Assembly: GCA_905197955.1 (NCBI GenBank) | Contig: CAJKAR010000017.1 | Coordinates: 27,138 to 91,137, forward strand | Direction: 5' to 3' | Length of the DNA stretch: 64,000 nt | Source of the DNA: an uncultured Lentisphaeria bacterium | Lineage (GTDB): Bacteria > Verrucomicrobiota > Lentisphaeria > Victivallales > UBA1829 | Shown here: piece after piece, positions 52,233 through 61,027 of the stretch | Layout: the number at the start of each line of letters is the position of its first letter | Position numbering within the stretch: position 1 is the stretch's first letter | Notes under the pieces: generated by a model | Seen by the model: the letters and a program-made list of their open reading frames with translations, nothing else | The model's database searches: none | What the model was told of the DNA's origin: nothing | Position numbers and translations under genes: made by a program

Positions 52233-53912
52233 ATGAAAGCACTGATTTATGCACGGCAGAGCAGCGGGAAGGATGATTTTTCGGAGTCAGTGGAGGCGCA
52301 GATTGCCAACTGCAAGAAACTGGCGGCAAAAGAAAAACTTGAGGTCATTGGCATTTATAAAGACCTGAACACCAGCGGCGAGACTTATCCTGTGGGTGCG
52401 GAGGAAATTGCCCGGCTTGACAAAGCATATATGAAATGGGTTCTCAACCAAAGTTCCAAGAAAGATTTCCGGTTGGGGCTATGTCAGGTTCTGCAAAAAC
52501 TTTCTGAGGTTGATTTTGTGCTGGTTAATGAATTGACCCGACTGTACCGTCCGATCAACGGGAGTTTTCTGGAGGGGCATATCAATCAGCTTTTGAAAGA
52601 AAATGAGGTGAAGGTTCTGCAGGTTCAAGGCGGAACGATTGACCTGAGCAAATTTGACCAGCAGTTAATTACCTTAATCAAAAATCAGATTCTCTATGAG
52701 GATTTGCAGAAAAAGCGGCAGAACAGTATCAACGCTTTCCGGATCAAGAAAGACAGCGGTAGACTTTGCAGCGATGCCAAGATGCACGGGATTCGCTATC
52801 TTGGCAACGGAAAAATCGAGGTGATTCCCGAATGGGTGGAAATCATCCGTTTCATCTATGACAATATCTGCGCCTATCGTCCTTACCGGGCAATCATCCG
52901 TGATTGCAATGAACGCTGGGGGAAAGAGGTCTTTTTCTATGAAAGCTCCATTTATGCCATTGCAAAACAGCCGATTTATTGCGGCTATCAGTATAACAGT
53001 CAGGGCGAATTGATTAAAAACGTGCAGATTACCGGTCAGGAGTTCATCTCTTTCGAGCAGTGGCAGGAAGTTCAGAAGATCATTTCGCACAAACGGGCCG
53101 ATTATCATGTGAAAGCCAAAAAGCACTGGCTTCCATTGTCCGGTAAACTCTACTGCGGAGAATGCGGCAGCAAATTGATATGTCTATTGGAACATGGAAA
53201 AATTTACTATACCTGCAATAAACGGACGCTTGACCGTAATCATGTCAACTGCCGTAACAGCCGAATCCGTTTTGAATCAGGATTGCGTGGAGAACCCGCT
53301 CTTTATGATGCCATCTATCCGTTGCTGTCCATTGCCCTGATTGAGCGGCATAGAAAAGCTGTTGAACTCTTGAATGATAAAAATGAGTTGGCAAAGTATG
53401 ATGTGGAACTGAAAAATCTGGCGACCAAAGAGGAGCAGCTCCATGAAATGTTCCTGGATGGTCTTGCCACGGAGGAGCAGTTGCGCAATCTGCTGACCCG
53501 AAACAAAGCAAGGCGTTGCGAATTACTGAAAAAAGTGACTCTTTTGAAAAGCAGCAACCTGAATGACGAGACTCTGCAGGATTTGGAAAAGAATGTTCTT
53601 GCAGATCAGTTCAATGATCTTGCGAACAAGAATCTCCCGCAAGGTATCTATGAAAGGTTGTTGAATGACGCTCAAATTACCGCAACGAGTTATGCTGACC
53701 GGGTGGAGTTCAATACTCTCTATGGGAATGTGACTTTACCGCGTATCCGTTCCACAAACCGCCTCTGGATGCCCAAATGGGAAATGTCTTTGCTCAATAA
53801 AGGAACGAAGAAGTGTGTCATAGATAAAAATACACAAATTACTGTGACCTATTTTACTGGAACCCAAGCGGAGCTGGCGGATTTTGGTAACTTGTGCATT
53901 GTCAGCCAATAG
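52233..53912 (+). CDS. large serine recombinase (integrase) of the mobile element
   Basis: A 559-residue recombinase. The resolvase domain starts at once (MKALIYARQSS, with the catalytic Ser in ARQSS, and later LVNELTRLYRP). The central recombinase domain (about 170-300) is followed by a zinc ribbon (LYCGECGSKL ... YYTCNKR, NCRN) and a coiled coil (ELKNLATKEEQLHEMFLDGL). Such enzymes insert and excise elements at short att sites with a transient Ser-DNA bond. GAGGAG precedes the ATG. Base composition is richer in A and T than host genes, in keeping with foreign origin. It is transcribed away from the junction and towards the element's other genes. Confidence 0.9.
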   Translation: MKALIYARQSSGKDDFSESVEAQIANCKKLAAKEKLEVIGIYKDLNTSGETYPVGAEEIARLDKAYMKWVLNQSSKKDFRLGLCQVLQKLSEVDFVLVNELTRLYRPINGSFLEGHINQLLKENEVKVLQVQGGTIDLSKFDQQLITLIKNQILYEDLQKKRQNSINAFRIKKDSGRLCSDAKMHGIRYLGNGKIEVIPEWVEIIRFIYDNICAYRPYRAIIRDCNERWGKEVFFYESSIYAIAKQPIYCGYQYNSQGELIKNVQITGQEFISFEQWQEVQKIISHKRADYHVKAKKHWLPLSGKLYCGECGSKLICLLEHGKIYYTCNKRTLDRNHVNCRNSRIRFESGLRGEPALYDAIYPLLSIALIERHRKAVELLNDKNELAKYDVELKNLATKEEQLHEMFLDGLATEEQLRNLLTRNKARRCELLKKVTLLKSSNLNDETLQDLEKNVLADQFNDLANKNLPQGIYERLLNDAQITATSYADRVEFNTLYGNVTLPRIRSTNRLWMPKWEMSLLNKGTKKCVIDKNTQITVTYFTGTQAELADFGNLCIVSQ

Positions 53913-53921
53913 AAGCCGGAA

Positions 53922-53956
53922 AAAACTTTCCCGGATCGACAGACCGGGAAAGTTTT
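53922..53956. terminator. bidirectional terminator after the recombinase gene
   Basis: AAAACTTTCCCGG (53922-53934) pairs exactly with CCGGGAAAGTTTT (53944-53956). It separates the recombinase gene from the convergent conjugation-type operon. Confidence 0.88.
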
Positions 53957-54030
53957 AACCTAAATACCTGCCGTTAAGAGTTGTCTGGAACAGTAAAAAT
54001 TTGATTCAAAGGCAATCTTTTTTCTGCAAT

Positions 54031-54309
54031 TCAGAAATTCGGAAGATTCAACTTGACCTGAATGGCAATTTTCATGGTTGTTTTTTCCAGCAGCCTTTTC
54101 AGTTCCAGCAGGTCGTTTTCGTTCTCACCATCAATTTGAACGCTGGTGAGATGCTCGCGGTCAATCATGACCAGATGCCATCCCATGATATTCAGGACAC
54201 CGGCAACCATTTGGCTGCCGACAACTCTGCCCGGAATCTCAATTTTCCTGTCGGTATTTTCCAGCGTGTCATCATCACGATACGTGATGCGTTCAATGAT
54301 TTTTACCAT
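54031..54309 (-). CDS. small element-encoded protein of unknown function
   Basis: A 92-residue, mixed-charge protein (starting MVKIIERITYRDDDTLENTD) without signal peptide or TM helix. The start at 54309 is supported by AGGAGG five bases upstream. It is the last gene of the long minus-strand operon, 10 bases after the AAA+ ATPase stop. No family recognised. Confidence 0.65.
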   Translation of the reverse strand: MVKIIERITYRDDDTLENTDRKIEIPGRVVGSQMVAGVLNIMGWHLVMIDREHLTSVQIDGENENDLLELKRLLEKTTMKIAIQVKLNLPNF

Positions 54310-54319
54310 AAATACCTCC

Positions 54320-55363
54320 TCAATCCGATATAATGCGAGTGCAGTTCGCGGGTATCTCATGCTGCAGGACAACGGCTTCACGGGGAATTTCATTCTCCAT
54401 AACGGGGGCGACATTGAGATAGCCGGTCATATTTTTCCCGCTGGGATCACGAACCAGTGCAAGATCATATGCCTGATTGAGCATACGTTCGACAATATCG
54501 CGGATCTCGCGGGCGCCGTTCTTGGTGGTATTGGTCTGCAAAAGAGCAAAATCCACAACTTCGGGTGAGTAGCCGAGGACGTTCATGTTTTCCGGCAGGA
54601 AGAAGCCGGGACGATCCTGCTGTGTTTCCCGGATTGTCCGGAAATATTGGAGCTTGTCGTCAATGAATTTGCGGGTGATCAGACGCAGATGTTCCGGTTT
54701 GAGACTGTTGAAGGCGAAAATCCCGTAGCCGAATTTACCGAAGCGGGCAACAAATTCCGGTGAATTGAACATCATCACGAGCCGCTGGCAGGCGGCTTCC
54801 GTTTTGCGCGCCATCGAAAGATGCGTGTTTCCCTGAAAGATTTCCGCGCCGACATTTGAGGTGAAAAAGAGCAGGAAACGGGAAATATCATAGGTTTTGT
54901 TGTTCCAGAGCGTGACACGCCCGGCGTCGATCTGCTGGAGCATGTATTTCGCCATATCCTTGTGCGCTTTTTCAAATTCATCGTAAAGGATTGCCCCTTC
55001 CGTATTCTTTTCCAGAAAATCATACAGCCGTCCCGGCTCCTTTTCGGTATAACCGACCAGTTTTTTGCCGACATCGGCCCCGGCAGTCTCGCCGAACTCG
55101 GACATATCCAGCCGCAGGAGCTTCTCCTCTTCATCGCCGTAGAGATAATGAATCGTCTCCCGGATGATTTCAGTTTTACCGGTTCCGGTCGGTCCGAGGA
55201 AGAAAAAGACCGTCGGCCTGTTCGGATTGCTGATTCCCAGATACCAGTACCGGAGTTTCTCCGAAATGGTGTCGATCACATGATCCTGCCCGATGATCCG
55301 TGATTTCAGATACGGCTTGAGACCGTTCAGAAACTGCATTGCTTCTTTTGTGGATTTGAACAT
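54320..55363 (-). CDS. AAA+ ATPase like the D2 domain of ClpA/ClpB
   Basis: A 347-residue single-ring AAA+ protein. IIGQDHVIDTISEKL is the Clp-like lead-in, Walker A is GPTGTGKTE (57-65), a pore-loop-like GY occurs in KLVGYTEKEPG, Walker B is ILYDEFEKAH (about 125-134), sensor 1 is in FTSNVGAE and the sensor 2 Arg in NGAREIRDIVERML. No N-domain, D1 ring or protease-binding loop is seen. It could unfold or remodel proteins for transfer, as ClpV does in type VI secretion; in this setting that is inference. It follows the coupling-protein gene by 11 bases. Confidence 0.82.
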   Translation of the reverse strand: MFKSTKEAMQFLNGLKPYLKSRIIGQDHVIDTISEKLRYWYLGISNPNRPTVFFFLGPTGTGKTEIIRETIHYLYGDEEEKLLRLDMSEFGETAGADVGKKLVGYTEKEPGRLYDFLEKNTEGAILYDEFEKAHKDMAKYMLQQIDAGRVTLWNNKTYDISRFLLFFTSNVGAEIFQGNTHLSMARKTEAACQRLVMMFNSPEFVARFGKFGYGIFAFNSLKPEHLRLITRKFIDDKLQYFRTIRETQQDRPGFFLPENMNVLGYSPEVVDFALLQTNTTKNGAREIRDIVERMLNQAYDLALVRDPSGKNMTGYLNVAPVMENEIPREAVVLQHEIPANCTRIISD

Positions 55364-55374
55364 ATTTTACCTCA

Positions 55375-57336
55375 CTATGGTTTGATTGGTTGTTTGCCGG
55401 AAGAGCGCAGGAAGCGGAAGAACATGCAGAGTCCCGTCCACCATGCCAGTACAATTCCAAGCTGCTTGAAGTCGAAAAGATGATATTGAAACCAGAGCGT
55501 CATGCCGACGCAGATCGCGTAGTAGCCGAGAACCGCGTCCTGCCAGATGACGGCTTTCAGATACTTCTGCTCCCTGCGAGGCCTGCCGGAAAACAGAGCC
55601 TTGAGAATCGCCGGAATCCTGTTCAGGCAGGCGCAGAAAATATCCAGAACCACGCTCCACATGTAAAAACAGAGCGTGCTGACGCAACAATAGAACACGT
55701 CATTGAAATAGCCGATGAGAATATCCCGGTTCGTAAGCACGAGAAAAAATCCAGTCAGAGGAAATGCCAGCGACAGCAGAAATGCGATGAAGCAGAAATA
55801 ATCATTCGGCAGCAGAATCCGATATTCACCGATGTACTCGCCTTTGCCGATGGTCGGAACTTTCGGACAATGCCGCACGATTTTGGCTCCGCAGACACGG
55901 CGGCATTCCTGCTCGATGGTGGAACGGACAAATACATTGCCGTTGTTCAGAATCCGTCCCGACTGCCAGAAAATGAATCCGACTTTGCATTGACCGCGCG
56001 GTCCGCCGGTCTGGAGCGTGGAAAAATCAGCTGGATCAACGCGATAGTCTTTCTGTTCGTTATACCCTTCGGAATAGGACAGCGACTTGTTGTCATCGCC
56101 TTTCATGGAACTGGACTTTGAATCACCGTAGGTCTTGGACTGACGGATGATGATCTCCTGCCCGATGGATTTGGAAGCCCATTCGTTCGTCTCGAATTCG
56201 CCGTTCTGGCAAAAAATTTTTGTGCCAAGATTGCCGAGAAGCGAGGAGGCTTTTTCCTTGCCGTAACCGTCATAGAGGTTGCCGAGATTTTGAGTTGCAT
56301 ACATGGTCAGCGTCCGGCTGGAACGGGCGGTCGTCTGAAACTTCTGATCGTATTCAAGACTGAAGAACTGACATTCATCCGCCCATAAAAAGACAGGCGG
56401 GGCATTGTCATCGGCAATGTCTTCCCGACGCTCGATCATGGACTCAAAGCAGTATTTGATGATGCCGGCGGCATATTGCCCGATCCGGCCCCAGGATTTG
56501 ACATCGTAATCGACAATCAGGATTTTTCCCTTGCGATAGAGGTCTTCCAGTTGAAGCGTCGATTGCTCGGCGGAAAAACAGCGTGCCAGTTCACCTCGCT
56601 GCATGGAGTCTGCGGCGACGGAAAAGGAGGAAATCGTGTTGGAGCGGGTCCGTTCGTCAAGGTAGGCGAATTCCTCATAGAAAAAGGTGTGGGCAATCTG
56701 ATATTCCGGCGTTTGCCGAAACTCCTCCGGGATATTCATGTCCAGAAGATCGGCGCAATAGCCTTTTTCTTCCAGAGTTTCTGTGGAAGCCGAAGGCGCG
56801 GAAACAATAATCTGATGGATGTTTTCAATGTTGATCGGCTGTTTTGCCATTTGCAGAATCGTGATGGAGTTGCGCAACAACTGCTTGACGGCATTATTCC
56901 AATACTCCTCGTTGCCGCCGCCGGAATTGCGCTTGTCCTTGCCCATATTGACGATTTCCAGATAGAGATTGACAAGATTCTCGACCTGACCGCCGCCGCG
57001 TCCGGCACGTTTCGCCTCACTGTCGAGATAGTTGAAGGTCTGCTGACTCAAAAAGAGCAGATCCCCGGTCCGGTTCGGCTTGCGCGGATCATCGTCCAGA
57101 TGGGCTTTCGCGGCATATTTTTTCCAGGTGTCGGCTTCATCCGGCTTGGCGCAGAACACCACGCCGCCGTAACCGAGCGTCAGGAATTTATGTGCGATCT
57201 TGTAAAGCGGTCCGGAACTTTTTCCGGAACCGGTCATGCCGAACACGATGCAGCCGGTACAGGCGTCGCGAACCGTCCACGGATTGCCTTCGATATTTAA
57301 GATGATTTCATCAAGAATGCTTTTTTTCATAGCCAT
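55375..57336 (-). CDS. VirD4/TraG-like coupling ATPase with C-terminal membrane segments
   Basis: A 653-residue protein. The ATPase part has Walker A FGMTGSGKSS (about 32-41), a long all-alpha-like insertion, Walker B VFLWADECQFF (315-325) and the motif YATQNLGNLYDGYG, all typical of TraG/TraD/VirD4 coupling proteins that hand DNA or protein to a type IV secretion channel. Unusually, residues 1-510 have no TM helix. Four hydrophobic segments lie at about 512-534, 548-570, 600-619 and 625-643, so the membrane anchor is C-terminal, whereas VirD4 proteins are normally anchored by the N-terminus. AAGGA precedes the ATG. Confidence 0.82.
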   Translation of the reverse strand: MAMKKSILDEIILNIEGNPWTVRDACTGCIVFGMTGSGKSSGPLYKIAHKFLTLGYGGVVFCAKPDEADTWKKYAAKAHLDDDPRKPNRTGDLLFLSQQTFNYLDSEAKRAGRGGGQVENLVNLYLEIVNMGKDKRNSGGGNEEYWNNAVKQLLRNSITILQMAKQPINIENIHQIIVSAPSASTETLEEKGYCADLLDMNIPEEFRQTPEYQIAHTFFYEEFAYLDERTRSNTISSFSVAADSMQRGELARCFSAEQSTLQLEDLYRKGKILIVDYDVKSWGRIGQYAAGIIKYCFESMIERREDIADDNAPPVFLWADECQFFSLEYDQKFQTTARSSRTLTMYATQNLGNLYDGYGKEKASSLLGNLGTKIFCQNGEFETNEWASKSIGQEIIIRQSKTYGDSKSSSMKGDDNKSLSYSEGYNEQKDYRVDPADFSTLQTGGPRGQCKVGFIFWQSGRILNNGNVFVRSTIEQECRRVCGAKIVRHCPKVPTIGKGEYIGEYRILLPNDYFCFIAFLLSLAFPLTGFFLVLTNRDILIGYFNDVFYCCVSTLCFYMWSVVLDIFCACLNRIPAILKALFSGRPRREQKYLKAVIWQDAVLGYYAICVGMTLWFQYHLFDFKQLGIVLAWWTGLCMFFRFLRSSGKQPIKP

Positions 57337-57350
57337 GCCGGAAATCCTTT

Positions 57351-57605
57351 TCAGCGTTCAAATTCAGATTTCTTCGGAGAAAACGGAAAGGATTTCGAGG
57401 CGGGAAGCCGCGATTCTCCTGCGGATGAGCTCCGCTGCGGCAAAACGGTATTCCTGAGAATGGCCTGAACTCCGCCGAACCGCCGCAACTGTTCCACCGC
57501 CGTTTCCGAGGTCAACTGCGACCAGGCATTGCGATCAGGAAGCCGTACCTGTCCGCTCGCGATCAAAAGGCGCATCGCATACTTCTGCATCGGACTCATC
57601 TTCAT
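57351..57605 (-). CDS. small protein with one copy of the element's Q/LT module
   Basis: An 84-residue protein. Its first half, MQKYAMRLLIASGQVRLPDR followed by a Trp and SQLTSETAVEQLRRF, matches a module (Q-x3-L-x2-L-x3-G-x-I ... LT-x2-A-x3-I) also found in the genes at 57621 and 61028. The second half is Ser/Pro-rich. GGAGAA precedes the ATG. It lies 15 bases after the large repeat protein gene and 14 before the coupling ATPase gene. Confidence 0.6.
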   Translation of the reverse strand: MKMSPMQKYAMRLLIASGQVRLPDRNAWSQLTSETAVEQLRRFGGVQAILRNTVLPQRSSSAGESRLPASKSFPFSPKKSEFER

Positions 57606-57620
57606 GCCGTTTTCTCCAAT

Positions 57621-60137
57621 TCACCGTTCCATTGAGGTTCTCTGGCGAGGCGAAACATTTCGCTGCGGAGCATTTTGCCTTTCTATCGCCTGCTGTAAAA
57701 GCCGGGGCGGAACGGAGGAGATTCGCTTCGACGCCTGATCGACCGTCATATCCCGCCACTCCGGATACGGAATGTTTTTGATCAGCTTTTCTCTGACCAG
57801 CAGCGTTAAAAGACCTCTCTGCTTTGTGGTTGCCGGGGCCTCGGGATTGTGCGTATTCCGCGCGGGATTGTTGATGTTCTGCTTGATCCACTGGTCGGCG
57901 GTCCGGAAGCGCAACCTGGTCAGGTCGATTTTATGCAGGTCAATCTGACCGCGCTGTTCCATTTTCTGCAACAGAGCAATCTGCCCCGGCGTTGCCATCG
58001 GATGCCTGGAACGTTCGAGTTCAGCATTGGCGGCAATAATCTGCATTCCTTTGTAAATGCTCATCTGCTGAAAATCCTCATCCGCAATCTGCCCGATTTT
58101 TGCCTCGTCGATCAAGTCGTTGATCCGGGCGCGCAGATTCCTGCCGATTCTGGCATCGCTGTATTTGGCGATCAGAGCGTCATCCTGTAAGTCGGTGGTG
58201 AATTTGATTTTTGCCAGAGCATCGTTGGACTGGATATAACCGCCTTCGATCAGATCTTTCAGCGCGGCTTTCTTGTCAAAATCCATTCCACGGTTCACCT
58301 GATAAAGCCGCTGCACATCGGCGATGGTTCTGACTTCTTTTGCATTGAAAATCTTCCCGCTTTCCATGTAGGCGCGACACTGGTTCAGGAGACCGGTTCC
58401 CGCGGATTTGCCAAGATGCGGTTTGATCAACTCCTTTGCCTGCGCATCGGTTATGAATTCCAGCTTCTCCAGAAACTCCCCCACGGTTTCAGGAGAAGCA
58501 ATATGCCCTTCCGCCGCGAGATCGCGGAGAATGGAACGTTGGAGGTAATCGGCTTGAGGCTGGGAGAACAGATTGGATTTCTTAAACTGCGGAAACGCTT
58601 CATTTTTCGGAATCGCCCGCTTGGGATATACAGTCGGGGAAAAGGTGTTCTCTGGATTTTTCTCATGCTCCCGGATGTATGTTTCCGCGTCTTTGCGCGT
58701 AAAGGCGAGATAATTCTCCCGGTCGATTTTCGGTCCTTTGCCGGACTCCTGCAGCGCCTTGATCTGCGCCCGCAGTTCCGGTGTGATCTTATTCAACGCC
58801 CGTTCGTCCTGTTCCTTACGGTATTGAGCGTAGATTTCAAGACGTTTCTGCGAACAGTCATCGAAGGCCAGTTCCAGAGCGGAAAATTTCTTCTCATAGA
58901 CCGCAGTTCCGGGGATCTGCGGCGTCCGGCAGACCAGTTTCTGCGCAAGCAGGATGTCCTGATTGCGGATCGTCCTGCCCGCAGCAAGATCGGTCAGCTC
59001 TTTTTCGGACAGCAGGACCAGCGGACGATGAAACTCTTTCTTATGCGTCTCCCGCTCCGGAACATGCCCGACAGAAATATCCGGACTGGAAAATTTGCCG
59101 CTTTCCGCAAATAATTCGAGTTCCTTCTGCAGCTCTTCCGGACTCATTCGCCGGAACACCGGAATCTCCTGTGCTTTGGAAAAGCCGAGCAGCTTCTGCC
59201 CGCGCAGTTTGTTCCAATCCGCAAACGTTCCGGCTTCCAGCTGGTCCAGCTCCTCGTCGGAAAGTTCCGTGACGAGCGGCTCGACGGATTTCTCCGCCTT
59301 CGGCTTGCCGCCTGACGCATAACCGATTTCAATCCCGTTTCGGAACTCGCCGTTCGCCTGAAAATATTCGATTTCCGTCTGCAACTCCTCCGGCGACAGG
59401 AGTGCATAATAGGGCTTGCGTTCCACATCCGACAAAACGGTATCGACCTGCACCTGTCCGACCAGTTCTTCCACCGGGAGACTGCCGGCAAGCCGTTCCC
59501 ACTCCTTGGCGGACGGAGCACTCAGGGGCGAAAGAAACGTATGGAACGTGGTGTCTTCCTCGAAGGTTCCGACATCACCGGGGGCGAATCCGAATTGAAT
59601 CCCTTCGGAAACGCTTTCGCCGCTGCGCAATTTCTGTAACTCCCGGCCGAGTTCTTCGGCATCCAGACGGGCATAAATCTCCTGCGCAGGAACCGGCGCC
59701 TTATGCCGGAGCACCTCCTGCTGATCCTTCGGAACCGGAATCCTGGGTATCGGGATTTCCCAGCGATCAAAATGATCGTTCAAGGCCTTCAGATTGACGG
59801 ACTTGAGCGGCTGGGAAAAATATTCCAGCCATGCTTCTCCCGCGCCGAACTGCGGATTCGGCTGCTGAAGCAAAGTCAGATTCTCTTTTTCCAGCCAATC
59901 CTTCATCTGCTCGCGGCAGTTGTTCTCGGAAACGCCGATAAAACGCTTCTCGACGAGTTCATGCTTTTCATTTTGCGCTACCGCGTTGATCCACTCCAGA
60001 GGCGGCAGATTCATGCGGAACAGATCGCGCGCCTCGTCCTCCTGAAGAGTCAGCGGATTGATGTTTTTGAATGCGGGAATTTCCGCCATCTGTAATTTGT
60101 GCAGGAGTTTCACCTGATCTTCGGTCATGATGGACAT
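57621..60137 (-). CDS. large element protein with three internal repeats and several Q/LT modules, function unknown
   Basis: An 838-residue soluble protein without TM helices. Residues about 155-415 hold three copies of an 83-90-residue repeat, each headed by (L/M)-(S/D)-x-EEL-x2-E(L/I): LDAEELGRELQKL at 158, LSPEELQTEIEYF at 247 and MSPEELQKELELF at 331, each followed by a G-(I/V)-E/S-(I/V)-GYA-like strand. The N-terminus (MTEDQVKLLHKLQ) and the C-terminal 300 residues hold short helical modules of the kind Q-x3-L-x2-L-x3-G-x-I ... T-x2-Q/EA-x3-I, for example TTKQRGLLTLLVREKLI and DMTVDQASKRI near the end. No catalytic motif is seen; I do not see relaxase HUH or nuclease motifs. Confidence 0.7.
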   Translation of the reverse strand: MSIMTEDQVKLLHKLQMAEIPAFKNINPLTLQEDEARDLFRMNLPPLEWINAVAQNEKHELVEKRFIGVSENNCREQMKDWLEKENLTLLQQPNPQFGAGEAWLEYFSQPLKSVNLKALNDHFDRWEIPIPRIPVPKDQQEVLRHKAPVPAQEIYARLDAEELGRELQKLRSGESVSEGIQFGFAPGDVGTFEEDTTFHTFLSPLSAPSAKEWERLAGSLPVEELVGQVQVDTVLSDVERKPYYALLSPEELQTEIEYFQANGEFRNGIEIGYASGGKPKAEKSVEPLVTELSDEELDQLEAGTFADWNKLRGQKLLGFSKAQEIPVFRRMSPEELQKELELFAESGKFSSPDISVGHVPERETHKKEFHRPLVLLSEKELTDLAAGRTIRNQDILLAQKLVCRTPQIPGTAVYEKKFSALELAFDDCSQKRLEIYAQYRKEQDERALNKITPELRAQIKALQESGKGPKIDRENYLAFTRKDAETYIREHEKNPENTFSPTVYPKRAIPKNEAFPQFKKSNLFSQPQADYLQRSILRDLAAEGHIASPETVGEFLEKLEFITDAQAKELIKPHLGKSAGTGLLNQCRAYMESGKIFNAKEVRTIADVQRLYQVNRGMDFDKKAALKDLIEGGYIQSNDALAKIKFTTDLQDDALIAKYSDARIGRNLRARINDLIDEAKIGQIADEDFQQMSIYKGMQIIAANAELERSRHPMATPGQIALLQKMEQRGQIDLHKIDLTRLRFRTADQWIKQNINNPARNTHNPEAPATTKQRGLLTLLVREKLIKNIPYPEWRDMTVDQASKRISSVPPRLLQQAIERQNAPQRNVSPRQRTSMER

Positions 60138-60152
60138 TCTTCAACTCCTTCC

Positions 60153-61007
60153 TCATGAGGTTTTCCCTTCTGCCGATTCGCTTTGTTCCGGCGATTCCGG
60201 GACTGGTTCTTCTTCCGCTTCTTTCTCGTTCCATGCCGCATCATCGGCAACGGGAGGCTGCTTCGGAGCGGAAACCGGAACCGTGAGGTCGGGAAGCGGC
60301 GTATTCGGCGGGATCGGAGGCGGCGGTCCGTTCAGGAACGCCATGAGTTCCTCCGTTTTCTTCTGCTGCGTGAGGTTGCGATGCAGCCGTTCGGTCGCTT
60401 CATCCAACCGTTTCTCGCTGTTGCGCAGACCGCGAACGGTCAGAACAAGCCAGATGATTTGAAGCACCATCAGCCCCAGGAAAAAAATGAGAATCAGCAA
60501 AACAGCTCCCATGAGTTCCGTTTCTGGAATCAGATCAAGCCGGTTCATACAAAAATTTCCTTTCTGTGCATATTGCAGTTTTGCATCCCAATAGCGGTTG
60601 ATCTTCTGAATCTCGCTGGAATGCGAAATGGCGGAATTCATGATTGGTTGACTTGGAAAATCCCGGAATGTCAGGCAGAAAATGCTGAAAATGGTCAATA
60701 TCAGTTGAACTGCCATCAGAACCGCAACCACGATTTTCCAGCAGGATTTCCGTTCCGGCGCAGCGGCAGCGTGATCCGTCGGCGGAATCGTTTTCTGCGT
60801 TTTCACTTCTTCCGTCAACTCCTCCATCCGGTCGGCGAGATTATCCTGAAAAAACAGAAGAAACAGCATGACGGGAAACATCGGATCAGCGGGATCGCTG
60901 AAATTGCAGCGCCGGAGCATCAGCTCGTAATCGTGCCGTTTCGCTTCCGGCATATATTTCAGAAAATCCGTAAGGGTCAATTCAAAATTGAACGGTTCCG
61001 CCATCAT
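60153..61007 (-). CDS. element-encoded protein with two TM helices
   Basis: A 284-residue protein. A soluble N-terminal part (FELTLTDFLKYMPEAKRHDYELMLRRCNF) is followed by TM helices at about residues 90-115 and 168-195, with a short loop between them, then a coiled-coil stretch and a Pro/Glu-rich tail. The start at 61007 has GGAG six bases upstream. It could be a structural part of the transfer machinery; no family recognised. Confidence 0.65.
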   Translation of the reverse strand: MMAEPFNFELTLTDFLKYMPEAKRHDYELMLRRCNFSDPADPMFPVMLFLLFFQDNLADRMEELTEEVKTQKTIPPTDHAAAAPERKSCWKIVVAVLMAVQLILTIFSIFCLTFRDFPSQPIMNSAISHSSEIQKINRYWDAKLQYAQKGNFCMNRLDLIPETELMGAVLLILIFFLGLMVLQIIWLVLTVRGLRNSEKRLDEATERLHRNLTQQKKTEELMAFLNGPPPPIPPNTPLPDLTVPVSAPKQPPVADDAAWNEKEAEEEPVPESPEQSESAEGKTS

Positions 61008-61027
61008 GCAGTTCTCCTTTTCCCGTC

